A stretch of 64,000 nt of DNA. It comes from Dioscorea cayenensis subsp. rotundata (taxonomy: Eukaryota; Streptophyta; Magnoliopsida; Dioscoreales; Dioscoreaceae). Positions 22,521-36,083 of this stretch are shown here, piece after piece. The translations under genes were made by a program, and so were the position numbers. Under the pieces are notes generated by a model, which ran no database searches, was not told the origin of the DNA, and saw only the letters and a program-made list of their open reading frames with translations. The first letter of the stretch is position 1; every line of letters begins with the position of its first letter. Where the stretch lies: assembly GCF_009730915.1 (NCBI RefSeq), contig NC_052481.1:21612461-21676460 (forward strand). Direction: 5' to 3'.

Positions 22521-23987
22521 ATGTGATCCCGCATACGACATGATGTCACGATCAAAATAATCGGCATCGTCACAGTCAAAGGTGAGCTCGCCCACTGAAC
22601 ATACGGTTCAGCTTTGATAAAGCGAGGAACATAGAGCGGAGATATGAAACAAAGAAGGCGTGCGAAGAAAAGGGACTGAGAGAGATGGAAATAGGAAGAA
22701 GAGAAAAGTGCATATCAAGACGGTCACGAACATGTGGATATGTAACGAAGTGGGATTTCCAGAGATGATGGATAGGAGAGTGGCATCATCATGGAAGGAA
22801 GCGCGATCAAGAAGCCAAAGAGAGGACGGAGCACCGGGTAGAAGGGAGGAACCTCGAGCCGACTGCAGGCTTAAGCTAGTGGTGTGCGCTGAAATGGGAT
22901 TTCAAGTAGGCGACGAAACATCGCGCTTAACAACACGTTGATCAACGCATGAGACGAGTAGTGAAGATGGTGGTGCGGGCGGTGATGGAGGCGACACACG
23001 AGCGAACGATGCACTGCCCAATGGAGGGAGTGAGCGAGCAGAGGTGGTGGAGTTAGCACCGTAGGAAGTGAGTCACGCTGGAAGTCCCATGCGCCTTCGC
23101 GGCGATCCTTTCGAGATGGCCAAATGAAGCCACGCGTTGGTGACGAATCACTGAGGCGATCTAGAAGCGTGTGAGAGGAAGAGCGCGAGATGATGATAGG
23201 AGGGAGCCGGGGGTCTAGTAGAGGAGTGAGGAGGTCGAAGGAGATGGAAGGAAGGCGGGACCGCACTTGAAAGCACTACTCTCCCTCGGGAAGGAAAGCG
23301 GGAGGCGGGTTCCTCGTCACAGAACTGAACACATGCAAATGCCCGTCCAAAGGAATATGCGCAGAGGGGACGTGAGAGTGGCGGGCCCGGAGTTTCTGCT
23401 CTCAGGCCTCAGTGCGAGGCGCATGTGGAGGAACCTCATCATACTGCGTGACTCCATCATGCCCAGCTCACGACGGCCAGCGAAGCAGCAATCGGGCACG
23501 TAAGAATCTGGGACAGCGTGAGGCAGCCTGACAGGGAGGAGTCAAAGACAATCGATCGCCATGTAGGTGGCAGCTCCCAAGATGATAGAGTCGTCGGATC
23601 GTATCCTCACTTCTGGGTCAAGACCACAGTGGAGGCGGTATAAGGTCGTGAGATTTGTCAGGCTCGAGCGCAGCATGTATCGGGCGCTCGAGATAGTCCA
23701 CAGCTCAATACGCGGTGCGGGAAGATGCCTGCAACCGAGTGCGAATATCAAGAGGCAATCGCGCCGATGACGAGCATCTGGGTCAGCTGTGGAATCCGCA
23801 GCGTTTTCATTTGTCAAAACCGCTGCTCAAAGCACGTGAGAAGAGTAGGTAGGCGTGCGGAGGCTGATGGGTGTCCCATGAGAGGAGCAGGCGGTGAGGG
23901 AGCGACACAGGTGCCACATCGGCCAACGTGACACGGGCAACGCCGAATGCTATACAGTGAGAATCCGCTTGATAATGGGTCGCCAGG
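22521..23987 (-). pseudogene. Copia gag/protease region, badly decayed
   Basis: By position this should be the end of gag and the protease. I see only scattered similarity and no clear DSGA motif. It ends at the assembly gap. Confidence 0.4.
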
Positions 23988-24987
23988 NNNNNNNNNNNNN
24001 NNNNNNNNNNNNNNNNNNNNNNNNNNNNNNNNNNNNNNNNNNNNNNNNNNNNNNNNNNNNNNNNNNNNNNNNNNNNNNNNNNNNNNNNNNNNNNNNNNNN
24101 NNNNNNNNNNNNNNNNNNNNNNNNNNNNNNNNNNNNNNNNNNNNNNNNNNNNNNNNNNNNNNNNNNNNNNNNNNNNNNNNNNNNNNNNNNNNNNNNNNNN
24201 NNNNNNNNNNNNNNNNNNNNNNNNNNNNNNNNNNNNNNNNNNNNNNNNNNNNNNNNNNNNNNNNNNNNNNNNNNNNNNNNNNNNNNNNNNNNNNNNNNNN
24301 NNNNNNNNNNNNNNNNNNNNNNNNNNNNNNNNNNNNNNNNNNNNNNNNNNNNNNNNNNNNNNNNNNNNNNNNNNNNNNNNNNNNNNNNNNNNNNNNNNNN
24401 NNNNNNNNNNNNNNNNNNNNNNNNNNNNNNNNNNNNNNNNNNNNNNNNNNNNNNNNNNNNNNNNNNNNNNNNNNNNNNNNNNNNNNNNNNNNNNNNNNNN
24501 NNNNNNNNNNNNNNNNNNNNNNNNNNNNNNNNNNNNNNNNNNNNNNNNNNNNNNNNNNNNNNNNNNNNNNNNNNNNNNNNNNNNNNNNNNNNNNNNNNNN
24601 NNNNNNNNNNNNNNNNNNNNNNNNNNNNNNNNNNNNNNNNNNNNNNNNNNNNNNNNNNNNNNNNNNNNNNNNNNNNNNNNNNNNNNNNNNNNNNNNNNNN
24701 NNNNNNNNNNNNNNNNNNNNNNNNNNNNNNNNNNNNNNNNNNNNNNNNNNNNNNNNNNNNNNNNNNNNNNNNNNNNNNNNNNNNNNNNNNNNNNNNNNNN
24801 NNNNNNNNNNNNNNNNNNNNNNNNNNNNNNNNNNNNNNNNNNNNNNNNNNNNNNNNNNNNNNNNNNNNNNNNNNNNNNNNNNNNNNNNNNNNNNNNNNNN
24901 NNNNNNNNNNNNNNNNNNNNNNNNNNNNNNNNNNNNNNNNNNNNNNNNNNNNNNNNNNNNNNNNNNNNNNNNNNNNNNNNNNNNNNN
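23988..24987. other. Assembly gap, exactly 1000 N
   Basis: The round length points to a gap of arbitrary size between contigs. The sequence to its left is Copia; the sequence to its right is not. Confidence 1.
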
Positions 24988-27860
24988 CACATGTATCAAT
25001 ATATATATATACAATATAATTCATCAGGTTTGTGTCTTGTAAACCATTCCAACAAATGGTAAAGAAAAATTTTAAATAAAAGGATAAAAAAATTAGAAGA
25101 AAACTGATTAATAATGAACTTTTCATTCAATAAATAAATTATTACCAACGGCGTATTGTACTAAAATCAATTTACAATTTATTACCTCTTCTTGTATTTG
25201 GTTTAATTATGCAGTGGAAATTATAATAAAAATAATAAGACAACCCACTGATTGAAGCACAAGGTTTAAATTATTATTTTTTGGGAAAGGAATAAAGCTA
25301 TTTTATTATATTTTGCTCCAAAAGTTTAACATCTTTCATGTGCGGTGTTCACACAAATAGATGGAATAGAAAATTGGGACGAATTGTACGGGAAAGAATA
25401 ACTTAATATTGTTTTATAAAAAAGTTTTCAGAAGAGGCAAGAAAAGAATATTATTATATCTAGAACTCCATCATACATGCAGCCGCTTTTATATGGAAAA
25501 TATATATATCAGAGAGCTGGCTCACAACTCCATTCAGCACAAGTATCATGTGTCCATTTGCATATATATATATATATATATATATATTGGAGACATAAAA
25601 GAATTATAGGGCTTGAATTAAGTTACTCAATTTCCTCTTCATCTTCTTCTGAAAGTGGCATGATGAGCATCATTCATGACATTCACTTCACTCTTCTCCC
25701 TTAATTAATATATTATTCCAACCAAGCAAAAAATGAGTAAATGAAAACATGCATGCAAGCGTTCTCTCGCTATATATATGATTTGGTGTGATTTGCACTA
25801 AGCAAGCTTTTATCTCTCAACAATAATCAAGAGGCATGGAAAGTTTGGGAAGGTTATAGACCAGATAGCTCATCCTTGAAATTAACCATATTGAGATCAA
25901 TGAAAGAGAAAGCTAGGAACCATCAGTACACAATGAGCTGTCTTGCAGTGGATGAGTGCATCATGCATGAGACTTTCTTTTTTGAATATATAAATTTTTT
26001 TTTTTAACATAATGCATGAGACTTTCCTTATATCTATATAGCTAGAATTAATGGCAGAAGTTAATTCTTAGAGAGGAGATCATGGATGTGGCTTGATGCT
26101 TAATAGAAAGGAAGTACGTAAGCCGCTTCATTAATGCACCCATGCAAGCATGAGAGTTCGTTAATTCCTAAATCAACCCTTGAATGTCTCAAGAGAGATG
26201 ATGTTAATGAGTTTAAGCCAGAGCTCGTAGTGGTTCAAAAGAGAGCATCCATGAAGGACGCAAGCATGTATGTAACATTTCCAACACTGAATACAAGATT
26301 AATTGTTCATACCCATTCCAAGCAGTCACTTATTGTCTTAATAAACAAATATTGGGTATGACTTATGAGTATATATATATATGTGTGTGTGCGCTCTCGC
26401 GCGCATACAATTATGGATTTGGAAAATATGTTCGTGACATTTTAACTGGCTACCATGCGAGTATATATTATATGTAAATATAATGTGAACATGTCAAATT
26501 TTGTAGTTTGATTTAGTTCAAAGAGGATGGTAAAAAATTTCGGAGTTATCTTTAGGAATGGCCACAAGACAAGGATAGATGGGGCCGGGAATTTCTCCCT
26601 GCTCACTCTTTGTCCTTGTTCCAACTGAGCAACCGGGGAGGGGAAAGCCCGCACTCCTCGAAATAAAATTAACTAAACAAAAATTGAGGTACAACTTATG
26701 AGTTTGATATTTATTTGATTCTAAATTCATTAATTCTTATGTCAGTATGTTATCCATACATTGTATAAAGAATTACATAAATACAATACTTGAAAATCAA
26801 ACTCATTATAAACATATAAATATAATTTTATTTTAAGGCAGGGACCTCGCCCCTGCTCTATTATAAGGATAAGGGAATTTTTCCATTCCTGGTCTCATCC
26901 CCTGAATCTGGGATTTTCGGTCCTAAATGGGTTAAATCCTTGCGAGTCAGGAATCCCTATATGCCAATCCCTAGTCACCCTATTGTCTTTCATACAGCCT
27001 ATTAAAAATTTTTATTACATTTAAAGAGTTTCTATTGTGTGAGTTTATATATATAAATTCTCCCCTATATGCCCATCCCCAGCCATCCTGTTGTCTTTCA
27101 ATCATCCTATTAAAAACTTTAACTACATTTAAAGGGTTTCTCTTGTGTATGCATACATATATCCTTACAAGGGTGAAAAAATAGCTATGTTCCCTAAAAA
27201 TGATATTTACTTATATATCTTCAAAAAAATTCCTATTTCCTATATATTCTTTTCTAATACAAAATCAATATAATTTTTTTTGAAAAACTAAACTATCATT
27301 TACATTTTTTTTAATTTATATTAAAAAATAAAAATAATAATATAAACTTTTATAAATTTTCTTAATCAATTTAAAAAAAGTGAATCCTTCCGGGAACAAT
27401 ACTATTTATATACTATTTATGACTGTAGGTCCCATGTAGAAGATTTAGTAGTTTCACTCCAGGCACACCTCCATAGATCCCATATAGGAGATACAGTGAT
27501 TTCACCCCATATACATTGTACAAGTATGTTTCTTTGACAATCCCTTAAATGTAAATGATAATTTAGTTAAAAAATAAAAAAGTTTGAAAAGATATATGAC
27601 AAAATAGATTTTAGGACGATATATTATATACCAATTACCTACTTTTCCAAAGGGGAATGCAAGCAATTTTTCCCCACATTTATGCTCCATAATTTATTAA
27701 TTGATTATAATATTCTTAATAAATATTTAATATATATTTCTTATGACTACAGAATGCACTATACAGTGTGCATGACTAACACTCTGCCTTTCACTTCCTC
27801 TTCTCTGGAAGTGACCAGACAAACAGAGAGAAACATAGATTTACTTGTGGATTAAAATTT
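24988..27860. other. AT-rich intergenic DNA, no gene seen
   Basis: Start of the middle contig. Short open frames show no domain. It contains (TA)n at 25563-25586 and a direct repeat at 26955-27165. It also has two C-rich stretches (26570-26660 and 26840-26960) that look like decayed high-copy repeat. Confidence 0.5.
26955..27165. repeat. Tandem duplication, period 108 bp
   Basis: CCCTATATGCC starts both copies (26955 and 27063). 'CTATTAAAAA' and 'ACATTTAAAG' follow in register. The copies differ by scattered substitutions. Confidence 0.75.
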
Positions 27861-27865
27861 TGCCT

Positions 27866-30815
27866 TTCACATCTTTTGCGATCCCGACTTTTTAGAGTTG
27901 AGAAATTCTGGTATATCAAACCTCAATTAGAAACTCTTATTCAGGACTGGTGGATGGAAATTAACCCTTCTGGTTACGGAGCTTTTATTCTTTCCAAAAA
28001 ACTAACACATTTAAAAGCCAATCTTCCCCTTTGGTCAAAGAATACCTTTGGTGCTTCAAATCTTATTAAAAAAAGTTTACTTGTTGAACAAAACTCCCTT
28101 GACATCATTGGCGAAAGTAGAACTCTCTCGGTGGATGAATCCAACCGCCTATCCCAAATCCGAACGGAGCTCTACTCTATCCTAAATCAGGAGGAAATTT
28201 ACTGGAAGCAAAGATCCAGAATCATTTGGCTCAAAGAGGGGGACTCAAACATTAAATTCTTTCATCAAATTGCTAATGGCAGGAAAAAAAAATCATATTC
28301 CACGTATTTGTCATAATAGCCACTAGATTGAAGGTAATGAGAAAATCGGTAGAATCTTCAATGATTATTATCACACTCTTTTTGGTACTCCTCTCCCTAA
28401 TAGATTCCTACTGGATTGGCAGCATTTATTTGGTTATAAGGAGAGATTAGACCTATCTCAGCTTGAATCCCCTTTCTCTTTAGATGAGATAAAACAAGCT
28501 GTCTTCGATCTAAATCCTGATAAAGCTCCAGGTCCGGATGGCTTTCCAATTTTCTTTTTTCAAAAACACTGGACCATTCTTCAAGACACCTTAGTTAAAC
28601 TTTGCGATGATTTCTATGTTGGATCTCTCAACTACGAGCGTCTAAATTGGATTCACATTGCTCTCATTGCAAAAATCAATGCGCCAGGGGAGGTTTCTGA
28701 CTATCGCCCTATAAGTCTAATTAACTCCACCTGCTAAATCATTTCAAAGATCCTTGCTTCTCGCTTAAGTACAGTGATTAGTAATCTGGTGGACGAATCC
28801 CAGTCTGGCTTTATCAAGGGAAGGTGCATTGCAAATAATATTATTGGTGCTCAAGAAGTAATTTTCAATATGCAGAAACGGAAATCACTTGGCTATGTTT
28901 TCAAAGTGGATTTCGCCAAAGCCTTTGACTCTCTTGATTGGAATTTCCTTCTTGAAGTCCTTGCTGCAAGAGGATTTGGGTCTAGATGGCTATCTTGGAT
29001 ACGCACTATCCTCTGTTCTGCTAAGACCCAATTCATCATCAATGGTACTACCCAGGGTTATATCCGATGTAAAAGAGGCTTGCGATAAGGAGATCCTCTA
29101 TCCCCCCTTCTATTTGCATTGGCCGCAGATGTATTGAGTGCTATGTTTTCTCATGCTCTTAGATCCAAAGTTCTAGTGGGCGTTCCTTTAAACCAAACTG
29201 TTAACATCTGCCACTTTTAATATGCAGATGACATGTTAATCTTCTCAGCCGGGGGACAAGAAGATCTCTGAATCATCAAACTAATCCTTTATGTATTTGA
29301 AGGATCCTCTGGCCTCTCAATTAATTTCTCGAATAGCTATTTGTATTTTGCAAATTATGGTTTTCAACCACACTCCTCATCGGCCAGAATCCTAAACTGT
29401 TCCAGAAATTGTTTACCCATTACCTATTTAGGGGTTTCTCTATCTGGGAAAAGACCAAGACGCTTAGATTGGACTAAACTCATTGGAACGGTTCACTTTA
29501 GACTCGCTCCCTGGAAAGCAAATTACTTATCTCTTGGTGGTTGTTTAACTCTCATTAACTCAGTGCTCTCAACTGTTCCAGTCTATTGGATGTCGGTTTC
29601 AAACTCCCTGCCTGGGTGATTAAAGATATTGATCAAATTCGTAGAGATTTCTTGTGGAAATTGGGTTCCAAAGGTATTAGATTGGTTGCCTGGAATAGGA
29701 TCTCCAGACTCAGAGACATGGGAGGCTGGGGAATTCTCAATCTTCAGGATTTTAATAAAGCCCTGCTTGGGAAATGGTGGTGGAAACTATCTTGCAATCC
29801 AAATTGTGGTTGGGCCAAAATCATACACGCCAACTACCTAAACGGAAGCTCAAATGGACTTTTATTTCACACTCCACCTAGAAATAAATCCTTCTTCTGG
29901 GCAGGCGTTAACTCCACTCTTTTACCCTTTCGGTCTTGCATAAACTTTAACCAGGACAACTCTCTTAACTTGGCACTGGAAAAAAGTGGAAAGTTCACTG
30001 TCAAATCCTTTTACAAATTCCTTATTGATGGTGGAATGCGTAGTCCACTCTACCCGCATTTCTGGAAAATTCGTAGTCCTAGCAAAATAATTCTTTTTTG
30101 CTGGCTTGCTGGAGAGGATAAAATTCTCACTCTTACAAATCCTTTTAAGAAAAGGTGCATATTTCAAAACACCAGTGATACATGTGTTCTTTGTCACAAA
30201 GCTTCAGAGAAGCTAGATCATCTTTTTCTTGATTGTACCTTCTCAAATCGAATTTGGGCATTTTTCCTTCAACTTTTTGACCCAGTCTTCTCTCCACAAT
30301 CTATCCCCTCGCTCTGGACTACTTGGTTACCATCTATTAATCCTCAACTCCGAAGCATCTGGGATTTCATTTCCTGAGTAATCTTGTGGAATATCTGGAT
30401 TGAACAAAATACCCGTATTTATCAACTAAATGCTTTACCGTTTTACACTATTATTTTTAAATTTGCTAACATGCCGCTTTCCCGGTTCTCAACAGCTTCC
30501 GACAGTCATCAGTAGTCTCTTATCGAGGCATCCCAACGAATCAAGCGCTCTCTCAATTTCCTTAGCGCTAGAGTCTCCAATCAAACTGGCGATCCAGAGC
30601 TTGATGTAGCACAGAAGTAGGTCCCCCCACCTGTTTGCCTGGACAAGCTTGAAGTTCCAGACGGTGTTTTTCGTTTGTCCAGTGTTTATCTTTGGCTTTT
30701 TCTCATTTTGTTGTACAGCGTTTTGACCCTCACCTCTGGTGAGAGGACTGTTCTTCTGTTATCTTATGTTATTTTCAATAAAGCTGTGGTTTATTCACTT
30801 TTATTTTATTTTTTT
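27866..30815 (+). mobile_element. 5'-truncated LINE, plus strand
   Basis: A 2.9-kb LINE that begins within the end of the endonuclease (RSRLFRVEKFWYIKPQL). It runs through the linker (IYWKQRSRIIWLKEGDSN), reverse transcriptase (PDKAPGPDGFPIFFFQKHW, VDFAKAFDSLDWNFLLEVL, YADDMLIFSAGG) and zf-RVT (SDTCVLCHKASEKLDHLFLD) to a 3' UTR. That UTR carries hairpins CTCACC-TCT-GGTGAG (30729-30743) and GTGG-TTTAT-TCAC (30785-30797), then a T-rich run and an A-run. I found no target duplication. Confidence 0.88.
27876..30377 (+). pseudogene. LINE ORF2 remnant (RT and zf-RVT), several stops
   Basis: The frame is interrupted by nonsense codons at several places: TC-stop-IISK near 28736, GLR-stop-GDPLS near 29086, F-stop-YADD near 29218 and DL-stop-IIKL near 29271. 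There is also a shift near 29590-29615. The catalytic Asp residues are otherwise present. The longest clean stretch (29586-30377) is the thumb and zf-RVT part. It is not expected to be active. Confidence 0.85.
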
Positions 30816-31074
30816 TTAAAAAAATAATCCATGGTGGGTAGAGATCCCAAGTTGACTGAAAAGCTTGTCCGGAGAAGGGTCATGGTTGACCCTGTCAGCC
30901 ACTTCTCTTCTCTTCTTTTCATCTTCATATAAACTCTGGTAGTGCATGTAACCCTGTTTTAGAGTTTAAAAAAAAAAAAAATTAACTTGCCATTTAATTG
31001 AGTTATTTGAGTTTTCTAATGAGAAGAATTTTATTTTATTTTTTTTCTTTAAGATAAAAAGGGGTGTGAAGTCT

Positions 31075-31170
31075 ATGGAAAATTCAGTGAAGACCTTCAT
31101 CTCTGCCTTTGATCATCATGAACAAGGTGCTCAAGAAACTGAGAGGGAGAAGCCCAAGAATAATAGTTGA
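31075..31170 (+). other. Small ORF or possible terminal exon, 32 codons
   Basis: ATG GAA AAT... to TGA encodes a hydrophilic peptide (MENSVKTFISAFDHHEQGAQ, then ETEREKPKNNS). A pyrimidine-rich tract ending in AG (31042-31052) lies just upstream, as before a last exon, and a T-rich 3'-UTR-like stretch follows. I do not recognise it and cannot find partner exons. It may be chance. Confidence 0.2.
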
Positions 31171-31179
31171 GGATGATGG

Positions 31180-31715
31180 TTTTGCGCTCTTATGTGTTTT
31201 GCTACTTGCTTAATTGATGTGTTCTTTGTTAATCACTTTGTTTGAAGTATATGTTTCCCTTTTGTTTGTGTTTAATTGGTAACTTTGGTTTGATGAGAAA
31301 AAATAAGTTCCTTAAGCTTTAATAATTAGTTTAAGACATTCCCGGTGGTTATAAATCCTTCGTTACAGATCCATATTTGTAACTCGTATTTCATATCATC
31401 CGATGAAGGCATTTGGACCAGACATTCAATTTTTTCAGCTCATGGCACAGCTTTAACATCAGTTATAGTAATTGTCAATATATATACATATTATAAATCC
31501 ACTCTCGATGGCGCTCTGTTTTTTTATTCTCCTAGCCGTTGGTGATAGGCATCCTACTGCTGATCTTTTCTTGGACGATTTTAGTTTTATTTGGGTTGTA
31601 AATGAGGCACCTCACTTCTAGTGATCTGTCCCTCTGTTTTTTTGTTTTGTTTTGTTGTTTGTTATTTTTTTTTATTTCTTTTGCAATTAATGCATCAGTG
31701 GTTCATCCATTCTTT

Positions 31716-31768
<53 letters not shown>

Positions 31769-33015
31769 ATACATATGTATCAATAGTTTTTTTGCAGTGG
31801 CTCACCGCATTGAATGTAATGGTGTCAAATATGTCTGATTATGGGTAAAGGTTCTTAATTTAATCTTTATGTTCGGGAGAAAACAGATGAACGGGTTATT
31901 ATTGGGGAAAAAAATTATCTTTCAACTCTAGATGTTCTTGTGCCTTTGAAATTATTGAAAAAATATTCCAATTTGATTATTATAACACTCTAAATATATT
32001 GTGATTACAATAATTTACAATATATTTGAAGTTAAAATAAAGGAAGCACATAATTACGTTTTATATCAAGCATGAATTATATTTTATATATTTATACAAT
32101 TGTGTGTGTATATAAGTGCAAATGTTCTTTGAGGATGGTCGGTAGAGATTAAATAAACAAGAGAGAAAATTAACGTGAGAGATAAAAAGGAAGAGAATGA
32201 GAGAGATGGCGCAAATAGTTAGCTTAGACAGTAGTTGATCTTTTTATTGGGTTGAATTAAAGGGTGATTGTTGGTTATAGATTTTTTTTTTCTAGGGGAA
32301 TAAATCGAGCTCGACACCTGTGATATAATGATAAAACTGTTGTGATGGAATAACTGTGCATCCCAATGTTAATTATCAATGATTCGTCAAAACTGTTGAA
32401 TTGAAATCTAATAATTAATCATGAACATCATTAGATAATATATCTATGGACGTTCATAGATGACACAGCTTATATGTATATATATAGAGCCCACGTCATT
32501 TACGAAAGCTCGTTATTAAATATTGAATTTCAATCCAACAGTCTTCAAAGTATAGAGATTTGTTTTCGTTAAATAGCATATGATACATAATACTCTGATT
32601 TGAACCGTCAAATTGTAATCGTAATAGTAACTCAAATTTAAACTAAACCATCAAAATTGATTTTTACTAGCTAGAAAAACCCCATCTATTTATTTTTTAA
32701 ATCCTTATAAAATTTGGGCACTGTTGATAGCACTGTTTATCTACCCATAAATTATCACATATTTTTCATTAACTACTGACAGTTAGTTCACAGTTGACGT
32801 ATTGATATCATGCTTTTGAGTGTAATCAGGACTTGCATAATTTAAGCATAATATCATGTTTGTCGTGACAGTTGGGGTTACACGCCATGTGCGTGTTCAT
32901 TTTTTTTTTTTTTTTAATTAACTAATTATTATGTGAGTCCATGTGTAAATGGCTGATTTATTACATTTTTTAATTTGGACATGATTAGTTAATTGTGTTA
33001 GAAATTATGTAAATA

Positions 33016-33065
<50 letters not shown>

Positions 33066-33717
33066 TATTTAATTTATAATTAATTTTTGCGAAAATGTCT
33101 TACTGCTCTGCTACAAACTGATCTACATATCATGTTTTTTTTTAAGTTCTTTAAAATCCAATATTTTTGATTTTATACTATCAAAATTACCCCTTTTTTA
33201 TTTTTCATATTTTTCTCTCTTCTTTATATTTTTTGGTACATATTATTCTTTTATTATTGTTGTTCTCCATCTTTCAACACATGTTTTTATTGTATGTTGA
33301 ACTACTTTTTTTATGTATCTATTTTTTTAAAAAAAATCTTTCATAGAACTCCATTAATAACACCCATTCTTTCTCAGTATGTTAAGATGATAGAGAAAAA
33401 AAAAAGTGGGAGTAAGTCTAAATAGTTTGGTGATCAATTAGTGATTGGAGAGAGATCAAAATGGGGTTAATTTATAGCTTAATAATTAAGATGTTGGAGA
33501 ACAAGGATGGGTCATTTACCAACTTAAAGTCTTCTATGGTACTTTTAGACTATTATCCGCTATAAATCATTTGCTATTTGTTTAAAAATCTAGGATGAGT
33601 AAACAAGCTTTATTAATTTAAAACTCCTGCTGCTCACCCAGATTATAAGTGTATCTACTCTAATTCTCAAATAACTAGTTTAAAAATGTTAGCCGCTGGC
33701 TCATCTTGTAGGTAAAA

Positions 33718-33773
<56 letters not shown>

Positions 33774-34200
33774 GATGATAAATTTTAAATTTTTTAATAA
33801 AAAACTAAAGTACATGAGATTGTTTTCACGAGCGTGGAGACATAAACATGAGTGAAGCACAAGAGAGAAAAGTCAAGTAATTTAAGAGATATAAGAGTAC
33901 TAGCTGAAACAAACAGATCACCCAGGCCTCAAAGAGGCACTCTTACCCTGATAATCAGAGGAAACATTGAATCAAGCCGATCGATGGATTTGTCGTGATC
34001 ATCTCATATGGAAGGTTTTGGAACTTGATGATTTTTCTAACTGGTATTGCCACTTGTTGCAGTTCTGTCTTTTAGGTATATCCATTTTTATTCCCAAGTT
34101 ATTATCTATAAAATGTCCACACTCACATGTCAATGACCCATTCAAAAGTCAAAATCATGTTTTATTTATTCATAATATAAGAAAAGTTGGTTCTAATATA
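31180..34200. other. AT-rich intergenic DNA with (TA)n tracts
   Basis: No gene seen. Long (TA)n arrays lie at 31720-31763, 33018-33061 and 33719-33770. Confidence 0.5.
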
Positions 34201-34234
34201 TAAAAATGTACGTGAGTTATTAATCTAACAAAAA

Positions 34235-34450
34235 GCCCAACACTAGGATGGCCTAGTGATAAGGCCCCTTAGCAATAAATTGACAGGTATGGATTTGAAA
34301 CCTCACGCTCCCGGTACAATAAAATACTATTTATTCACTGTTTATTAGATATAATATTATAGAGTATTATTTATTTAGTTCTAGTGTGGGTCTCTTGTAT
34401 GAAAAGTCATATACTCCACCTTTCTAGAGTTGTGTGACAAGAAATTTATC
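34235..34450 (+). mobile_element. tRNA-derived SINE-like copy
   Basis: The A box 'TGGCCTAGTGATAAGG' is followed about 45 bp later by the B box 'GGATTTGAAACC', the spacing of a Pol III internal promoter. A non-tRNA body follows. The head does not fold as a full tRNA. Confidence 0.55.
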
Positions 34451-35239
34451 ATCATGGATTATGATCCTAGATATATATTATTTTATAAGCACTTGACATG
34501 TCTGCGTTACCTAGCATGTTAGCTCACTTTAGATGATAAATCTCTAAAAATATCATAAAACCATAATAATTGATGTGTTTCTGTATCTATATATATATAT
34601 ATATGTCCATCACCATTTTAATTGGGTGCCCATCACCATTTACAATTTTATTTTACTTTCTGCGTAACCAAACCAAAAATGAAGTGTAAGAAATTAAAGG
34701 AATTTAGATTTTACTCTGTTTTTCACAACCTTTAGAATATCTTATTCAGCAAAACTATTAAAAGAAATATTTTATAAACTTTCCGTTCCTTATTTACATC
34801 AACACAAAAAAGAGAAAACTCATTTCCCCTTTTTTTTTTTTTTAATTTAATTAACAAAACAAGTAGACAAAAGTACCCCAAATGAAAGGTCGGTTACGCT
34901 TGACGGCAGCACAAGCAAATCTCACCCAAAGAATAACCAATTGGTTTACATGACAAACCACATGGCCTATATAAATCATAAATAAAAATATTCATCCCTA
35001 ATTTTTTTCCCCATCTCATATTTACAAAATAGATATGTTATATAAATATATTTTATCTACAATTGACCCTCACTTTTATAATTACTAATATATAAATTTT
35101 ATTTCACCCCTAATATATATGTATATATATATACATTTAATTGGAAATAAAAAATGTAGGATTAAAATAATTTAGTTATTAAAGGCAAAGGATAATCTAT
35201 GGTAAACCACTTAGACATATATAATAATATTAAATTTTA

Positions 35240-35292
<53 letters not shown>

Positions 35293-36083
35293 AATACAAG
35301 ACAAGTACCTCCCATTCAAGAGAAGTCAAAGACATGCACAGACGTGAAGTTAATACTTCAACACATATGTGTCATAATTTTCAATTTTAGTTTTTTCCTG
35401 AAATAAACATTATGTGCAATGAACCTAAGTGTTAATACACCAAAAAACTGTTAGGTTTTAGTGATAAATATGAACACTAGAATATAGATTTTTTTTAATT
35501 GTAGTATGAAATTTTTTTAAATTTTTTTTTAATTGTCAGATGTCCCCTGAATTGCGTACTTTCTGCCTTTTAGCTTTTGCTGATATTTTTAAGAGCGATT
35601 ACAGTTTCCTCATATTTAGTCGAATCTGGCCATTCTAAAGTCTACAGTGTAGATGAGAGAAACGTAAATCGCGAAGGGACTTAATTGTACCTAAAAATAT
35701 TTTCGTGGACTAGAACAACCTAACTTGACCAAATATAAAGATTTAATTATACCTAAAATATTAAAAAAGATTAAAAAAAAAAAGACAGAAAATATATAAT
35801 TATAGGGACTTGTACCGACGGCAATTAAACAAAAAAAATAGTGAGGTCCTTTTCTGGAGTCAAATTCCGGGTCCATTTTGCATCGGTTCAGATTTACCGG
35901 CACCAAAACAGAGAATTATCTGCAGAAAAGGACATGCAACACCGTCGACTAAGCAGTGGCATTCTCGTAATTTACTTAAAGTCCATGCCCTTTTTCGTAA
36001 TGAATCCCATTTATAGTTTCTCCTCCCCCTGCTTTCGCCGGACGAGAAGTCCATCATCCTCTTTCGTCCTCTCTTCTCCGGCG
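34451..36083. other. Intergenic DNA and upstream region of the BAH gene
   Basis: Contains (TA)n at 35243-35287. The last 80 bp or so before the BAH ATG turn GC- and pyrimidine-rich (CTCCTCCCCCTGC, TCCTCTTTCGTCCTCTC), as in a 5' UTR. No clear TATA box. Confidence 0.4.

Larger units (their letters stand above)
19440..23987 (-). mobile_element. Copia retrotransposon, 3' part (pol and 3' LTR), cut by the gap
   Basis: A minus-strand Ty1/copia element. From the gap downward come a decayed gag/protease region, integrase, reverse transcriptase, RNase H ending KLKTYDPP-stop at about 19595, and a 150-bp 3' LTR at 19440-19589. The remaining 5' part appears to be at 55343-56225, beyond two gaps. The outer flank is ATGACC (19434-19439). 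Many small indels break the frame, although the LTRs are nearly identical. Confidence 0.88.

Noticed and set aside
23807..25126. Long open frames across the first gap
   Set aside because: They consist mostly of N and are artefacts of unknown bases being read as open. The same applies to 54301-55495.
26134..26361. 75-codon open frame in the middle contig
   Set aside because: No domain, no neighbouring exons and a length expected by chance in this base composition.
34235..34330. A true tRNA gene
   Set aside because: A-box and B-box are present, but no acceptor or anticodon stems can be drawn. A SINE head fits better. The other tRNA-like segments (3920-4085 and 63070-63160) were rejected as tRNAs for the same reason.
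35841..36083. In-frame ATG at 35841 as the start of the BAH gene
   Set aside because: The 81 extra codons have the composition of 5' UTR/promoter DNA and no domain. The ATG at 36084 follows a pyrimidine-rich leader and starts a typical acidic/basic N-terminus.
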